A stretch of DNA of 46,365 bases from Acidovorax sp. Root219 (GTDB taxonomy: Bacteria > Pseudomonadota > Gammaproteobacteria > Burkholderiales > Burkholderiaceae_C): NCBI RefSeq assembly GCF_001428665.1, contig NZ_LMIJ01000046.1, positions 151,817 through 198,181 of the forward strand, given 5' to 3'. Positions 1 through 9,625 of this stretch are shown in pieces. How positions within the stretch are numbered: position 1 is the stretch's first letter; the number at the start of each line of letters is the position of its first letter. The notes under the pieces were generated by a model, which saw only the letters and a program-made list of their open reading frames with translations, was not told the DNA's origin and did not search any database. A program made the position numbers and the translations under genes.

Positions 1-825
1 GCCGGTAACCACGCGGGCCAGGTTGGCGCGCATGTCCTCCAACGCCGACAGCAACTGGCCCATTTCATCCTTGCCATGGGCCGGCATGGCCGCCGTGAGA
101 TCACCTTCGGCAATGGCGCGCGCAGCGCCCACGGCCTGGCCCGCGGGGCGCGTGACCGAGCGCGTGATGGACACGCCCAGCACGACCGCAAGCGCCACGC
201 AGGCGGCCAGCGTGCCCAGCACCCAGACCCGGGCAGCCTGGAAGACCGATTGCACCTCCTCCTGCTCCTTGTCGGCCATGGCGGAGTTGATCTTCTGCAA
301 CTGGCCCAGGGTTTCAGCGGCGGCCACGAAGGCGGTTTCGGATTCACCGGCAAACAGCCCGGACAGGGCGTCGGAGCTCAGTTCCATGGTTTCACTGGAG
401 CTGAAGTCCACCCCCTTGGCGACCTCCACCAGGTTGGCCTGGAGCTTGTAGTAAGCGACCTTGCGCGTGCGAAAGGTCTGGAAGGCCTCACGCTCCTCGC
501 CCGCACTGACCAACGGTTCGTACTGCGCCTCCACACGCTCCAGGTCCTTGGCGCGCGCGTTCATCTGCTCGGCGAAGGCCTGGACTTCAGCCTTGCTGCG
601 TGCGGTGGTCAGGCCGGCCTCGGAGCGCCGCATGCGGTTCATCAACACCCTGAGCTCGCCCGTGTAGCCCACGCTGGGCAGCAGGTTGCTGGCGATCTCC
701 TGCGCGTTGTGGTGGATGCGTGAGAGCTGGAACAGCGAGACCGCGCCCAGCAGGGCCGTGAGCAGCACCAGCGCAAAGAACCCGATCCCCAGCTTGAGCC
801 CGATACGCACGTCGGAAATCTTCAT
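1..825 (-). CDS. Methyl-accepting chemotaxis protein, N-terminal part (cut by window edge)
   Basis: The reverse strand reads open from ATG at 825 to the window edge, giving 275 residues (start MKISDVRIGLKLG). A first membrane helix lies at about residues 11-31. It is followed by a helical periplasmic sensor of about 160 residues resembling the four-helix-bundle (4HB_MCP) type, a second helix at about 192-211, and a HAMP linker. An AAGGGG ribosome site sits 6 nt before the ATG. The cytoplasmic signalling domain that would contact CheA/CheW lies outside the window, so the transducer role rests on the N-terminal architecture. The ligand cannot be told. The ppa terminator at 941-974 separates it from the upstream gene on the same strand. 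Confidence 0.88.
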   Translation of the reverse strand, partial: MKISDVRIGLKLGIGFFALVLLTALLGAVSLFQLSRIHHNAQEIASNLLPSVGYTGELRVLMNRMRRSEAGLTTARSKAEVQAFAEQMNARAKDLERVEAQYEPLVSAGEEREAFQTFRTRKVAYYKLQANLVEVAKGVDFSSSETMELSSDALSGLFAGESETAFVAAAETLGQLQKINSAMADKEQEEVQSVFQAARVWVLGTLAACVALAVVLGVSITRSVTRPAGQAVGAARAIAEGDLTAAMPAHGKDEMGQLLSALEDMRANLARVVTG

Positions 826-940
826 AGCACCCCTTGGCCACGGCCATTCGTGCCAGGGCGGGCGCAGGATTGCGCACCGACACCCTGGCTTTGCGCAGTC
901 TAGCAACGGCCGGGGCACTGCACAGTGCGGGGTTTCCATG

Positions 941-974
941 AAAAAAGCATGCAGCCCGCGAGGGCATGCATGCT
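941..974 (-). terminator. Rho-independent terminator of ppa
   Basis: Read on the minus strand, an 8-bp stem (AGCATGCA/TGCATGCT) topped by CCC/GGG with a 4-nt loop is followed directly by six T. It lies 37 nt past the ppa stop codon and before the chemotaxis gene on the same strand, so it should end the ppa transcript. Confidence 0.85.
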
Positions 975-1010
975 CTTTGGTCAGCGGGGCGCCGGCAAGG
1001 CAGCCGGTGC

Positions 1011-1553
1011 TCAGGCCTGGCTGTTCTTGGCCTTGAAGCTGGCGATGCCGTCCATGATTTCCTTCTTGGCGGCGTCCAGGCCTTCCCAGCCCAGCACCTT
1101 GACCCACTTGCCGGCTTCCAGGTCCTTGTAGTGCTCAAAGAAATGGCTGATGGCCTTCAGGCGCATCGGGTTCACGTCTTCCACCTTCTGCCAGTGGGTG
1201 TAGATGGGCAGCACCTTGTCGGTGGGCACGGCCAGCACCTTGCCGTCCACGCCGGCTTCGTCTTCCATCATCAGGATGCCGATGGGGCGGCAAGGCACGA
1301 CCACGCCGGGGAACAGCGGGTAGGGGGTGATCACCAGCACGTCCACCGGGTCGCCGTCGCCCGACAGCGTCTGCGGCACATAGCCGTAGTTGGTGGGGTA
1401 GTGCATGGCCGTGGTCATGAAGCGGTCCACGAAGATCGCGCCCGATTCCTTGTCCACTTCGTACTTGATCGGGTCGGCGTTCATCGGGATCTCGATGACG
1501 ACGTTGAAAGCGTCAGGGGCGTTCTTGCCAGGGGGTACGTGGTTCAGGGACAT
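1011..1553 (-). CDS. ppa: Inorganic pyrophosphatase, soluble family I
   Basis: This 180-residue protein hydrolyses cytoplasmic pyrophosphate to phosphate with Mg2+, pulling nucleic acid and aminoacyl-tRNA synthesis forward. The family signature DGDPVDVLV is present with metal-binding aspartates at about 66, 68 and 71. The lysine and tyrosine positions (IKYEV, NYGYVPQT) are also intact. Length agrees with bacterial family I enzymes (about 175-180). The frame is open for another 207 nt upstream, but homologous sequence begins at MSLNHVPPG, so the ATG at 1553 is chosen. It is divergent from hppA, which handles the same substrate at the membrane. Confidence 0.96.
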   Translation of the reverse strand: MSLNHVPPGKNAPDAFNVVIEIPMNADPIKYEVDKESGAIFVDRFMTTAMHYPTNYGYVPQTLSGDGDPVDVLVITPYPLFPGVVVPCRPIGILMMEDEAGVDGKVLAVPTDKVLPIYTHWQKVEDVNPMRLKAISHFFEHYKDLEAGKWVKVLGWEGLDAAKKEIMDGIASFKAKNSQA

Positions 1554-1705
1554 GTCTGTGGAGTGTGGTTTGAAACGATAACCCGCGAGCCCGGTCAGGA
1601 CCAAGAGCGTCGGGATTAACCCTGATTTTAGGCGCATGCCCCTTTCTGCCCGCTTGCAAACCGGCGTTTGCCTGTAAATTGGGCCTGTTGGCCAATCGAC
1701 TCCTT

Positions 1706-1796
1706 GAGAAGCTGCTCCCGATTTTGAGCAGGTTCTTCCCACAGGAGCACGAGGAAGCAACGCAGCGGAAGCACCACCGACCTGCGTTGTGTTTCC
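1706..1796 (+). promoter_or_regulatory. Two hairpins in the leader ahead of hppA
   Basis: Within the 276-bp ppa/hppA intergenic region are two inverted repeats in series. The first is GAAGCTGCTC (1708-1717) with GAGCAGGTTC (1726-1735), one mismatch, 8-nt loop. The second is CAACGCAG (1758-1765) with CTGCGTTG (1782-1789), perfect, 16-nt loop, with an outer GGAA/TTCC extension. Neither is followed by a T run, so they are not obvious terminators. If transcription starts upstream of 1706 they would form a structured 5' leader ending about 34 nt before the hppA start. A regulatory role is inference. Confidence 0.4.
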
Positions 1797-1829
1797 TTCC
1801 GTGCAACTGAAAAAACCAAGGAGAAATGC

Positions 1830-3905
<2,076 letters not shown>

Positions 3906-3933
3906 TACGCTGCGGCATCCGCCTTGCAGCCAC

Positions 3934-3961
3934 GGCCCGCTTCGGCGGGCCTTTTCTTTTT
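3934..3961 (+). terminator. Rho-independent terminator of hppA
   Basis: A perfect 7-bp stem GGCCCGC/GCGGGCC with a TTCG tetraloop is followed by TTTTCTTTTT. It begins 28 nt after the hppA stop, and the next gene starts just behind it. Confidence 0.92.
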
Positions 3962-3984
3962 CCATGCCATCCCACCGCACTGCC

Positions 3985-4371
3985 ATGCCCATCACCGTGC
4001 AATCGCTGGACCATGTGGTCCTGACCGTCGCCAGCATCCCGGCCACCATCGCCTTCTACGAACGCGTGCTGGGCATGGTGGCGCGCGAGTTCAAGCCCGG
4101 GCGCTACGCACTGCATTTCGGCGACCAGAAGATCAACTTGCACGAGGTGGGCACGGTGGTGGACCCGAACGTACGCCACGCCACGGCGGGCTCGGGTGAC
4201 CTGTGCTTTCTCACGCGCACTCCGCTCGACGAAGTCCTTGTGCATCTGGCCGCAGAAGGCGTGGCCGTGGTGCAGGGGCCCGTGGGCGCCACGGGCGCAC
4301 AGCACCGCCTGCGCTCGGTCTATATCTACGATCCGGACGAGAACCTGGTCGAGATCGCCAACGAGGTCTGA
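3985..4371 (+). CDS. VOC-superfamily (glyoxalase/bleomycin-resistance fold) protein
   Basis: A small single-domain vicinal-oxygen-chelate protein of 128 residues. The N-terminal strand-helix pattern (LDHVVLTVASIPATIAFYERVLGM) and the closing YDPDENLVEIAN motif are typical. The first His of LDH and the Glu of LVEI are the usual metal ligands of the fold. The substrate cannot be predicted: members include glyoxalases, dioxygenases and thiol-transfer resistance proteins. An in-frame ATG lies at 3964, but it is directly on the hppA terminator tail, and the fold begins right after the ATG at 3985, so the shorter start is preferred. It is convergent with the TetR gene. Confidence 0.8.
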   Translation: MPITVQSLDHVVLTVASIPATIAFYERVLGMVAREFKPGRYALHFGDQKINLHEVGTVVDPNVRHATAGSGDLCFLTRTPLDEVLVHLAAEGVAVVQGPVGATGAQHRLRSVYIYDPDENLVEIANEV

Positions 4372-4378
4372 GAAGCGC

Positions 4379-4990
4379 TCAGAACTCCGCCGAGATCGCC
4401 GCGCGCAACAGCATCGCGGCCGGCTCCACCAGTTCCTGCAGGTCGTTGGCGCGCCCCTGCTCGATGGACTGCAGCACCATCTCGTTGATGCCGCCCACCA
4501 CAGCCATGGCCATCATGGGCTTGAGCGGGGCCTTGCGCAGGCGCTCGCCCGGGCGGTTGTTCACCACGTCGAGCATCAGGTCGGCCAGTTGCTGGTTGGC
4601 GCGGCGGCGTGCGGCCAGGCCAGGGGCACCCAGGCCCAGCATCTCCACGAAGAGCGTGCGCAGCAGCACCGGATTGCGCTCAAGCACGCCGAAATAGGCA
4701 CCCATGGCCTGCTCCACCTGGGCCTGCCAATCGCTGTGCGGATCGATGGCGTTGCGCAGCACCGTGATGGCGTTGCCGCTGGCGACCTCGTACAGCGCGA
4801 TCAGGCATTCGGCCTTGTCGGCGAAGTTCTCGTAGAAGGTGCGGCGCGAGACGCTGGCCTCGCGCACGATGTCGGCGATGGTGGTGTCGGCATAGCCGCG
4901 CACGGCCACGGCGTGCGCCATCCCCTCCAGCAGGCGGGAGCGGTGCACGGTGGATGTGGATGGGCTGGCGGCGGTCGTGGCTTCGGTCAT
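4379..4990 (-). CDS. TetR-family transcriptional regulator
   Basis: A 203-residue protein with an N-terminal helix-turn-helix of TetR type (TTIADIVREASVSRRTFYENFADKAECL, about residues 35-62) and a variable helical ligand-binding C-terminus. The frame is open further upstream, but the ATG at 4990 leaves the intergenic operators free and gives the normal family length. The gene is divergent from the hydrolase/efflux operon starting at 5097. Two identical-core palindromes between them, one overlapping each promoter's -35 region, suggest it represses both itself and the operon. The inducer is unknown; regulation of the linked exporter by its substrate is the usual pattern. Confidence 0.92.
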   Translation of the reverse strand: MTEATTAASPSTSTVHRSRLLEGMAHAVAVRGYADTTIADIVREASVSRRTFYENFADKAECLIALYEVASGNAITVLRNAIDPHSDWQAQVEQAMGAYFGVLERNPVLLRTLFVEMLGLGAPGLAARRRANQQLADLMLDVVNNRPGERLRKAPLKPMMAMAVVGGINEMVLQSIEQGRANDLQELVEPAAMLLRAAISAEF

Positions 4991-5011
4991 GGCGCGGTGA
5001 GATTCCGAGAA

Positions 5012-5027
5012 GGTACTTGACAGTACC
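5012..5027. promoter_or_regulatory. Putative TetR operator 1 (GGTAC-N6-GTACC)
   Basis: Perfect inverted repeat GGTAC(TTGACA)GTACC. The 6-nt spacer is itself a consensus -35 hexamer for rightward transcription, so a bound dimer would block that promoter. An identical-core site lies 42 bp downstream, centre to centre. Confidence 0.75.
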
Positions 5028-5046
5028 ACACTCACCACGCATGATA
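5017..5046. promoter_or_regulatory. Divergent promoters for the TetR gene and the hydrolase/efflux operon
   Basis: Rightward: TTGACA (5017-5022), 17-nt spacer, CATGAT (5040-5045), giving a start near 5052 and a leader of about 45 nt before the ATG at 5097. Leftward: the complement of 5041-5046 reads TATCAT (5 of 6 to consensus), with a weak -35 falling inside operator 2. The two -10 elements use the same base pairs. Promoter calls are from motif matching only. Confidence 0.55.
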
Positions 5047-5052
5047 CGCGAC

Positions 5053-5070
5053 TGGTACCACGCAGTACCA
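5053..5070. promoter_or_regulatory. Putative TetR operator 2 (TGGTAC-N6-GTACCA)
   Basis: Perfect inverted repeat TGGTAC(CACGCA)GTACCA, sharing the GGTAC-N6-GTACC core with operator 1. It covers the expected rightward transcription start and the -35 area of the leftward promoter. Confidence 0.75.
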
Positions 5071-5096
5071 AAACCTTTCATCCCTTGGAGCCCGCC

Positions 5097-5918
5097 ATGA
5101 CCGAACTTGTCGTCCGCCGCCTGCTCATCGACCTGGAGGCCCCTTTTGCGCGGCACTGGTGCAGTGGTGACGCCTTTCGCACGGCGCTCTTCAATGCGCT
5201 GTCCATGAGCTTCCCCGTGGGCGAGCAGTTCTTCATCGACGCGGTGCGCAATGGCCACAAGGCCCTGCCCGCCGACCGGCAGGCGCTGTACGCAGAAGAG
5301 GTGCGCGGCTTCATCGGGCAGGAGGCCACGCACCGGCGCATCCACGCGCTGTTCAACGGCCACCTCGACACGCAGGGCCTGGTCAACACCTGGGGCCCGC
5401 GCGCGGCCGAGCGCATGAAGCTCTTCGAGGGCGCCGACCCGCGCCACCCGCTGGCCGTGTCCGCCGCCAACGAGCACTTCACCGCCTTGCTGGCCGAGTG
5501 GCTGCTGGGCCACCCAGAGGTCCTCGCGGGCGCCGACCCGCGCCTTGCCACGATGTGGCAATGGCACTGCGCTGAAGAGGCCGAGCACAAGAGCACGGCT
5601 TTCGACATCTACCAGGCGCTGGACGGCGACCATGCCTGGCGCATCACCTGGTTCCGGCGCATCACCCTGGTGTTCCTGGGCGACGTGCTGCGCCAGACCG
5701 TGGGCAACCTGCGCCGCGATGGCACGCTGTGGCGCTGGCGCACCTGGGCCAGCGCGGCGCGCACCCTGTTCGGCCAAGGAGGCCTGGTGCGCGAGACCTG
5801 GCGTCCCTGGCGCGACTACCTGCGGCGCGATTTCCACCCCAGCCAGCAGGGCAGCGACCTCTCCGAGCGCTGGCTGGCAGACCACCGCGAGGCCTACATC
5901 CCCGTGGGCGCACGCTGA
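5097..5918 (+). CDS. Predicted metal-dependent hydrolase (PF10118-like, ferritin-like di-metal motifs)
   Basis: A 273-residue soluble protein resembling the 'predicted metal-dependent hydrolase' family PF10118. A four-helix carboxylate-bridged metal site is suggested by Glu43 (VGEQFF), Glu76-x-x-His79 (GQEATH), Glu126 (ANEHF) and Glu161-x-x-His164 (EEAEH). The reaction is not established for the family. A TTG 12 nt upstream could also start the frame, but GGAG at 5087-5090 is placed for the ATG at 5097. It is first in the apparent operon with the efflux genes (20 nt to the next start) and under the divergent TetR operators, so a role in the same detoxification or export response is plausible. 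Confidence 0.8.
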   Translation: MTELVVRRLLIDLEAPFARHWCSGDAFRTALFNALSMSFPVGEQFFIDAVRNGHKALPADRQALYAEEVRGFIGQEATHRRIHALFNGHLDTQGLVNTWGPRAAERMKLFEGADPRHPLAVSAANEHFTALLAEWLLGHPEVLAGADPRLATMWQWHCAEEAEHKSTAFDIYQALDGDHAWRITWFRRITLVFLGDVLRQTVGNLRRDGTLWRWRTWASAARTLFGQGGLVRETWRPWRDYLRRDFHPSQQGSDLSERWLADHREAYIPVGAR

Positions 5919-5938
5919 GCACGAACACCCCTTAGACC

Positions 5939-7390
5939 ATGACCCAGAGCCCCTCTCACCGGCCGCATGCGGCGGCCGGCCAGCCCCTCCCTTGCCTGCG
6001 TATTTCTTCACTGCGGGCCGCCGCCCTGCTGGCCGCACTCGCCATGCAGCTGCCGGCCCAGGCTGAGCCCATGGCCTTCCAGGCCGCACTGGAGCAGCTC
6101 ACGGCACGCTCCGACCAGCTCGCCGCATCGCGCAACGCGGTGGAAAGCGCGCAGCTGCGCCGCCAGGCCCTGGCGCGGCTGGGCGGCCCGGTGGTCTCGC
6201 TCAGCGGCGCCGCGTACGCCTACAACGCCAACCTGGACCTCGACCTCAACCCCATGAACCAGGCCCTGCCGGGCGTGCTGCAGCAGCTGCCGCCGCAGCT
6301 GGCGGGCTCGCTGGCCCAGTTGCCACACCTGCCGGCCAGCTACACCTTGAACCGCCACAAGACGGACACCAGCACCTCGGTCTCGGGTATCTGGCCGATC
6401 TACATGGGCGGTGCCGGTGATGCTGCGCGCGGGCTGGTGGAGGCGCAGGCCGCCGAGGTGCAGGCCGATGCCGACAAGACCGGCCACGAGGTCACCACGG
6501 TGCTGGTGCAGCGCTATTTCGGGGCCCAGCTCGCCGAGCATGCCGCCCGCCTGCGCGAATCGGCCCTGGCCACCATCGAGCAGCACGACGCCGCCGCGCA
6601 GAAGATGCTGGACGCCGGCGTGATCGCCCGCGTGGAGCGCCTGCAGGCCCGTGCCGCGCTGGAGGAAGCGCGCCGCAACGCGCGCAAGGCCCGCGACGAC
6701 GCCGACCTGGCCGCCACCGCCCTGACCCGCACGGTGAAGGCCAGCGAGCGCGTAGCGCCCACAAGCCCGCTCTTCGTGGTCGGCCAGCCGGTGGAGCCCC
6801 TGCCCCATTTCGTCGATGCCGCGCTGCAGCGCCACCCGGGCCTGGCCAAGGTGGCCGCGAAGAAGGGCCAGGCCGAGCAACTGCATGCGGCGCAGGAGGC
6901 TTTGCGCAAGCCGCAGGTCTTCGCCTTCGGCCAGCGTCAGCTCAAGAGCGGCAGGGACGCCGACTGGGTGGCCGGCATCGGCGTGCGCTTCACGCTGTGG
7001 GACTCCATCGACCGCGATGCGCTGGCCGCGTCGTCCTCGCGCCAGATCGAGCAGGCCGAGCGCAGCGGCGCCCAGGCGCAGAACGACATTGCCCTACTGG
7101 TGGAAAAGCGCTGGCAGGCGCTGGAGCAGGCGCGGCGCGCCTATTTCGGCATGCAGCCCGGGCTGGAGGTGGCCGACGAGGTGCTGCGCCTGCGCACCTC
7201 GGGCCTGCGCGCCGGCACCAGCACCACGCTGGACCTGATCGACGCCCAGGTCAACCAGGCCAAGGCGCAGACCGAACGGGCCCAGGCCGCCCACGACTAC
7301 GTGAAGGCCCTGGCCGAGCTGCTCGAAAGCTGCGGCCTGTCCGATGAATTTGGCAAATACATGGCACGCGCCGATGTGAAGGTGGAATGA
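5939..7390 (+). CDS. TolC-family outer-membrane efflux protein
   Basis: An outer-membrane channel component of a tripartite exporter, 483 residues. An N-terminal signal peptide with hydrophobic core ends at an AQA cleavage site near residue 42. The body is mostly long Ala/Gln/Glu/Arg-rich helices in two repeats, as in TolC tunnel proteins, including the characteristic GLRAGTSTTLDLIDAQ stretch near the C-terminus. Its stop overlaps the ATG of the adaptor gene by 4 nt (ATGA), so the two are translationally coupled. The order (outer-membrane factor, adaptor, two permeases) suggests it serves this pump rather than a general TolC role. Confidence 0.9.
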   Translation: MTQSPSHRPHAAAGQPLPCLRISSLRAAALLAALAMQLPAQAEPMAFQAALEQLTARSDQLAASRNAVESAQLRRQALARLGGPVVSLSGAAYAYNANLDLDLNPMNQALPGVLQQLPPQLAGSLAQLPHLPASYTLNRHKTDTSTSVSGIWPIYMGGAGDAARGLVEAQAAEVQADADKTGHEVTTVLVQRYFGAQLAEHAARLRESALATIEQHDAAAQKMLDAGVIARVERLQARAALEEARRNARKARDDADLAATALTRTVKASERVAPTSPLFVVGQPVEPLPHFVDAALQRHPGLAKVAAKKGQAEQLHAAQEALRKPQVFAFGQRQLKSGRDADWVAGIGVRFTLWDSIDRDALAASSSRQIEQAERSGAQAQNDIALLVEKRWQALEQARRAYFGMQPGLEVADEVLRLRTSGLRAGTSTTLDLIDAQVNQAKAQTERAQAAHDYVKALAELLESCGLSDEFGKYMARADVKVE

Positions 7391-8403
7391 ACATGAGCGA
7401 CAGCAACAAGAACAACGGCAAGAGCGGCAAGAAGGCTGCGGTGCTGGGCACCGTGGCCCTGGTAGCGGCCGCCGGCTTTGTGGGTTACGGCCTGTGGAAA
7501 GCCTCGCAGCCCGCGCCCGAGGTGTTCCAGGGCCAGATGGAGGCCCGCGAGGCCGACATCGCGCCCAAGGTCACTGCGCGCATCGCGCAGATCCTGGTCA
7601 AGGAAGGCGACCAGATCGCCTTGGGCGCCCCGCTGATCCGCATGGACAGCCCCGAGGTGCAGGCCAAGCTGGCGCAAGCCACCGCCGCGCAGGAAGCGGC
7701 CCAGGCCGTGGCCGACAAGGCCGCGCACGGCGCGCGTCCGCAGGAGGTGGAGATGGCGCGCCTGGCGTGGCAGCGCGCCGTGACGGCGGCCGACCTGGCC
7801 GAATCGTCCTATCGCCGGGTGGACGGCCTGGCCCGCGAAGGCCTGGTGGCCGCACAGAAGCGCGACGAGGCCGAGGCCAACCACAAGGCCGCGCGCGACC
7901 AGGCCCTGGCCGCCAAGGCCCAGTACGAGCTGGCCCGTGCCGGCGCCCGGCCCGAGGACCGGTCTGCCGCCAGCGCCCAGGCGCGCCAGGTGGCCGGTGT
8001 GGTCGCCGAGGTCAAGGCCGCCCAGGCAGAGACCGAGCTCAAGAGCCCCGTGGCCGGCGAAGTGGCCAAGGTGCTGGCCCGCACGGGCGAGCTGTCGCCC
8101 CAGGGCGTGGCCGTGGTCACGGTGGTGGACCTGGCCGACCAGTGGGTGGTGCTGAACGTGCGCGAAGACCGCCTGCAGCGCTTTGCCATCGGCCAGGAGT
8201 TCGAGGCCACGCTGCCGGCCCTCGGCAGCGCCGGCAAGCCCGTGCGCTTCAAGGTCTACCACACGGCCGCCCTGCCCGACTTCGCCACCTGGCGCGCCAC
8301 GCGCGCCGGCCAGGGCTTCGACGTGCGCACCTTCGAAGTGCGCGCACGCCCGGCCACCCCCATCGAAGGCGCCCGCCCCGGCATGACGGTGCTGGTGCAA
8401 TGA
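7387..8403 (+). CDS. HlyD-family membrane fusion (adaptor) protein
   Basis: A periplasmic adaptor of 338 residues anchored by one N-terminal helix (about 16-36). A biotinyl-lipoyl-like half (ADIAPKVTARIAQILVKEGDQ), a long alpha-helical hairpin rich in Ala/Glu/Gln (about 95-200), the second lipoyl half (ELKSPVAGEVAKVLARTGE) and a beta-barrel ending in GARPGMTVLV follow in normal order. It should bridge the inner-membrane permeases to the TolC-like channel. The Asp-Ile-Ala-Pro lipoyl style resembles adaptors found next to ABC-2 permeases of the YhiI/YbhG kind. A 46-nt gap separates it from the first permease. Confidence 0.9.
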   Translation: MNMSDSNKNNGKSGKKAAVLGTVALVAAAGFVGYGLWKASQPAPEVFQGQMEAREADIAPKVTARIAQILVKEGDQIALGAPLIRMDSPEVQAKLAQATAAQEAAQAVADKAAHGARPQEVEMARLAWQRAVTAADLAESSYRRVDGLAREGLVAAQKRDEAEANHKAARDQALAAKAQYELARAGARPEDRSAASAQARQVAGVVAEVKAAQAETELKSPVAGEVAKVLARTGELSPQGVAVVTVVDLADQWVVLNVREDRLQRFAIGQEFEATLPALGSAGKPVRFKVYHTAALPDFATWRATRAGQGFDVRTFEVRARPATPIEGARPGMTVLVQ

Positions 8404-8449
8404 GCGGGCGCGCAACGCCCAACCACCGCCCCGTGACCGCCACCGCGCC

Positions 8450-9625
8450 ATGAGCACCCTGGCCCACAGCTTTCGCCGCGAGGCGCGGCGCCTGCTTGCC
8501 AGCCCCTGGGACCTGGCCATGGTCACCTGGGTGCCGCTGCTGGCGGTGCTGCTCATGGGCTGGATCTTCTCGGCCGGCCTGCCGCGCCACTTGCCCGTGG
8601 GCGTGCTGGACGACGACCACTCGGCCCTGTCGCGCCAGGTGGTGCGCATGCTCGACGCCACGCCCGGCCTGCAGGTGGTGCAGCACTACACCAACACGGC
8701 CGAGGCCGAGCGCGCGCTGCGCAGCGTGGACGTCTACGCCGTCGTCACCATTCCGCGCGACTTTTCGCGCACCGTGAAGCAGGGCCGCACAGCCCAGGTC
8801 ACGCTGCTGCACGACGCGCAACTGGGCACGCATTCGGGCGTGCTGCAGCGCGACGTGCGCGCCGTGGTGGGCACGCTGTCGGCCGGCATCGAGATGGCCG
8901 CGCGCAACAAGCGCGGCGAGCCGGCCCAGGCCGTGCGCGTGAACATGGAGCCCATCCACACGCAATTGCTGGCGCTGTTCAACGTGTCCACCAACTACGA
9001 GCAGTTTCTGGGCGCGGCGCTGATCCCGGCGCTGCTGCACATCCTGGCCATGACGGCCGGCGCCTGGGCCGTGGGCCGCGAGCTGCGCGACCGCACGCTG
9101 GGCGAATGGCTCGGTGCGGGTGGTGGGGTGCTGCGCACGGGTGCGGCCCTGGTGGGCAAGCTTGCCCTGCCCTGGGCCTCGCTGACACTGGTGGCGCTGC
9201 TGGCGCTGATAGGCATCACCTGGGGGCGCGGCTGGCACCCGCCGGGCAACCTGGCCTGGGTGGCTGCGGGGCTGGCGCTGTTGATGGCCGTGTCGCTGGC
9301 CGCCGGTGCGGCGCTGGCGGGCATCACGCGCTCGCTGCGCACGGCACTGTCGGGCGCCGGCTTCTTCGCGGCACCGGCGTTTGCATTCAGCGGCGTGGCC
9401 TTTCCGCTGGCGGGCATGCCGGCCAGCGCGCGCGCCTGGGCCGAGGCCATGCCCTACACCCACTACATCCGCCTGCAAATCGAGCAGTTGCAGATGGGCG
9501 CACCGCTGCGCACCAGTGTTTCCACGATGGTGGCGCTGATGGCAGCGACTGCCGTGCTGCTGCTGGCGTGCACGCTGGCCCTGCAGCTGGCACGGCGCAG
9601 TCCCGAGAGCTGGGGAGGAAGGTGA
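8450..9625 (+). CDS. ABC-2 type exporter permease, first copy
   Basis: An inner-membrane permease of 391 residues with the ABC2_membrane_3 layout. One helix near the N-terminus (about 22-43) precedes a large extracytoplasmic domain of about 130 residues beginning PVGVLDDDHSALSRQVVR. Five or six helices fill the C-terminal half, with the typical FPLAGMPASARAWAEAMPYTHY segment. It is related to YhhJ/YbhS-type subunits of multidrug exporters. Such permeases normally need an ABC ATPase, but none is encoded in this operon. Its stop and the next ATG share one base (TGATG), which indicates coupled translation and a heterodimer with the second permease. Confidence 0.9.
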   Translation: MSTLAHSFRREARRLLASPWDLAMVTWVPLLAVLLMGWIFSAGLPRHLPVGVLDDDHSALSRQVVRMLDATPGLQVVQHYTNTAEAERALRSVDVYAVVTIPRDFSRTVKQGRTAQVTLLHDAQLGTHSGVLQRDVRAVVGTLSAGIEMAARNKRGEPAQAVRVNMEPIHTQLLALFNVSTNYEQFLGAALIPALLHILAMTAGAWAVGRELRDRTLGEWLGAGGGVLRTGAALVGKLALPWASLTLVALLALIGITWGRGWHPPGNLAWVAAGLALLMAVSLAAGAALAGITRSLRTALSGAGFFAAPAFAFSGVAFPLAGMPASARAWAEAMPYTHYIRLQIEQLQMGAPLRTSVSTMVALMAATAVLLLACTLALQLARRSPESWGGR

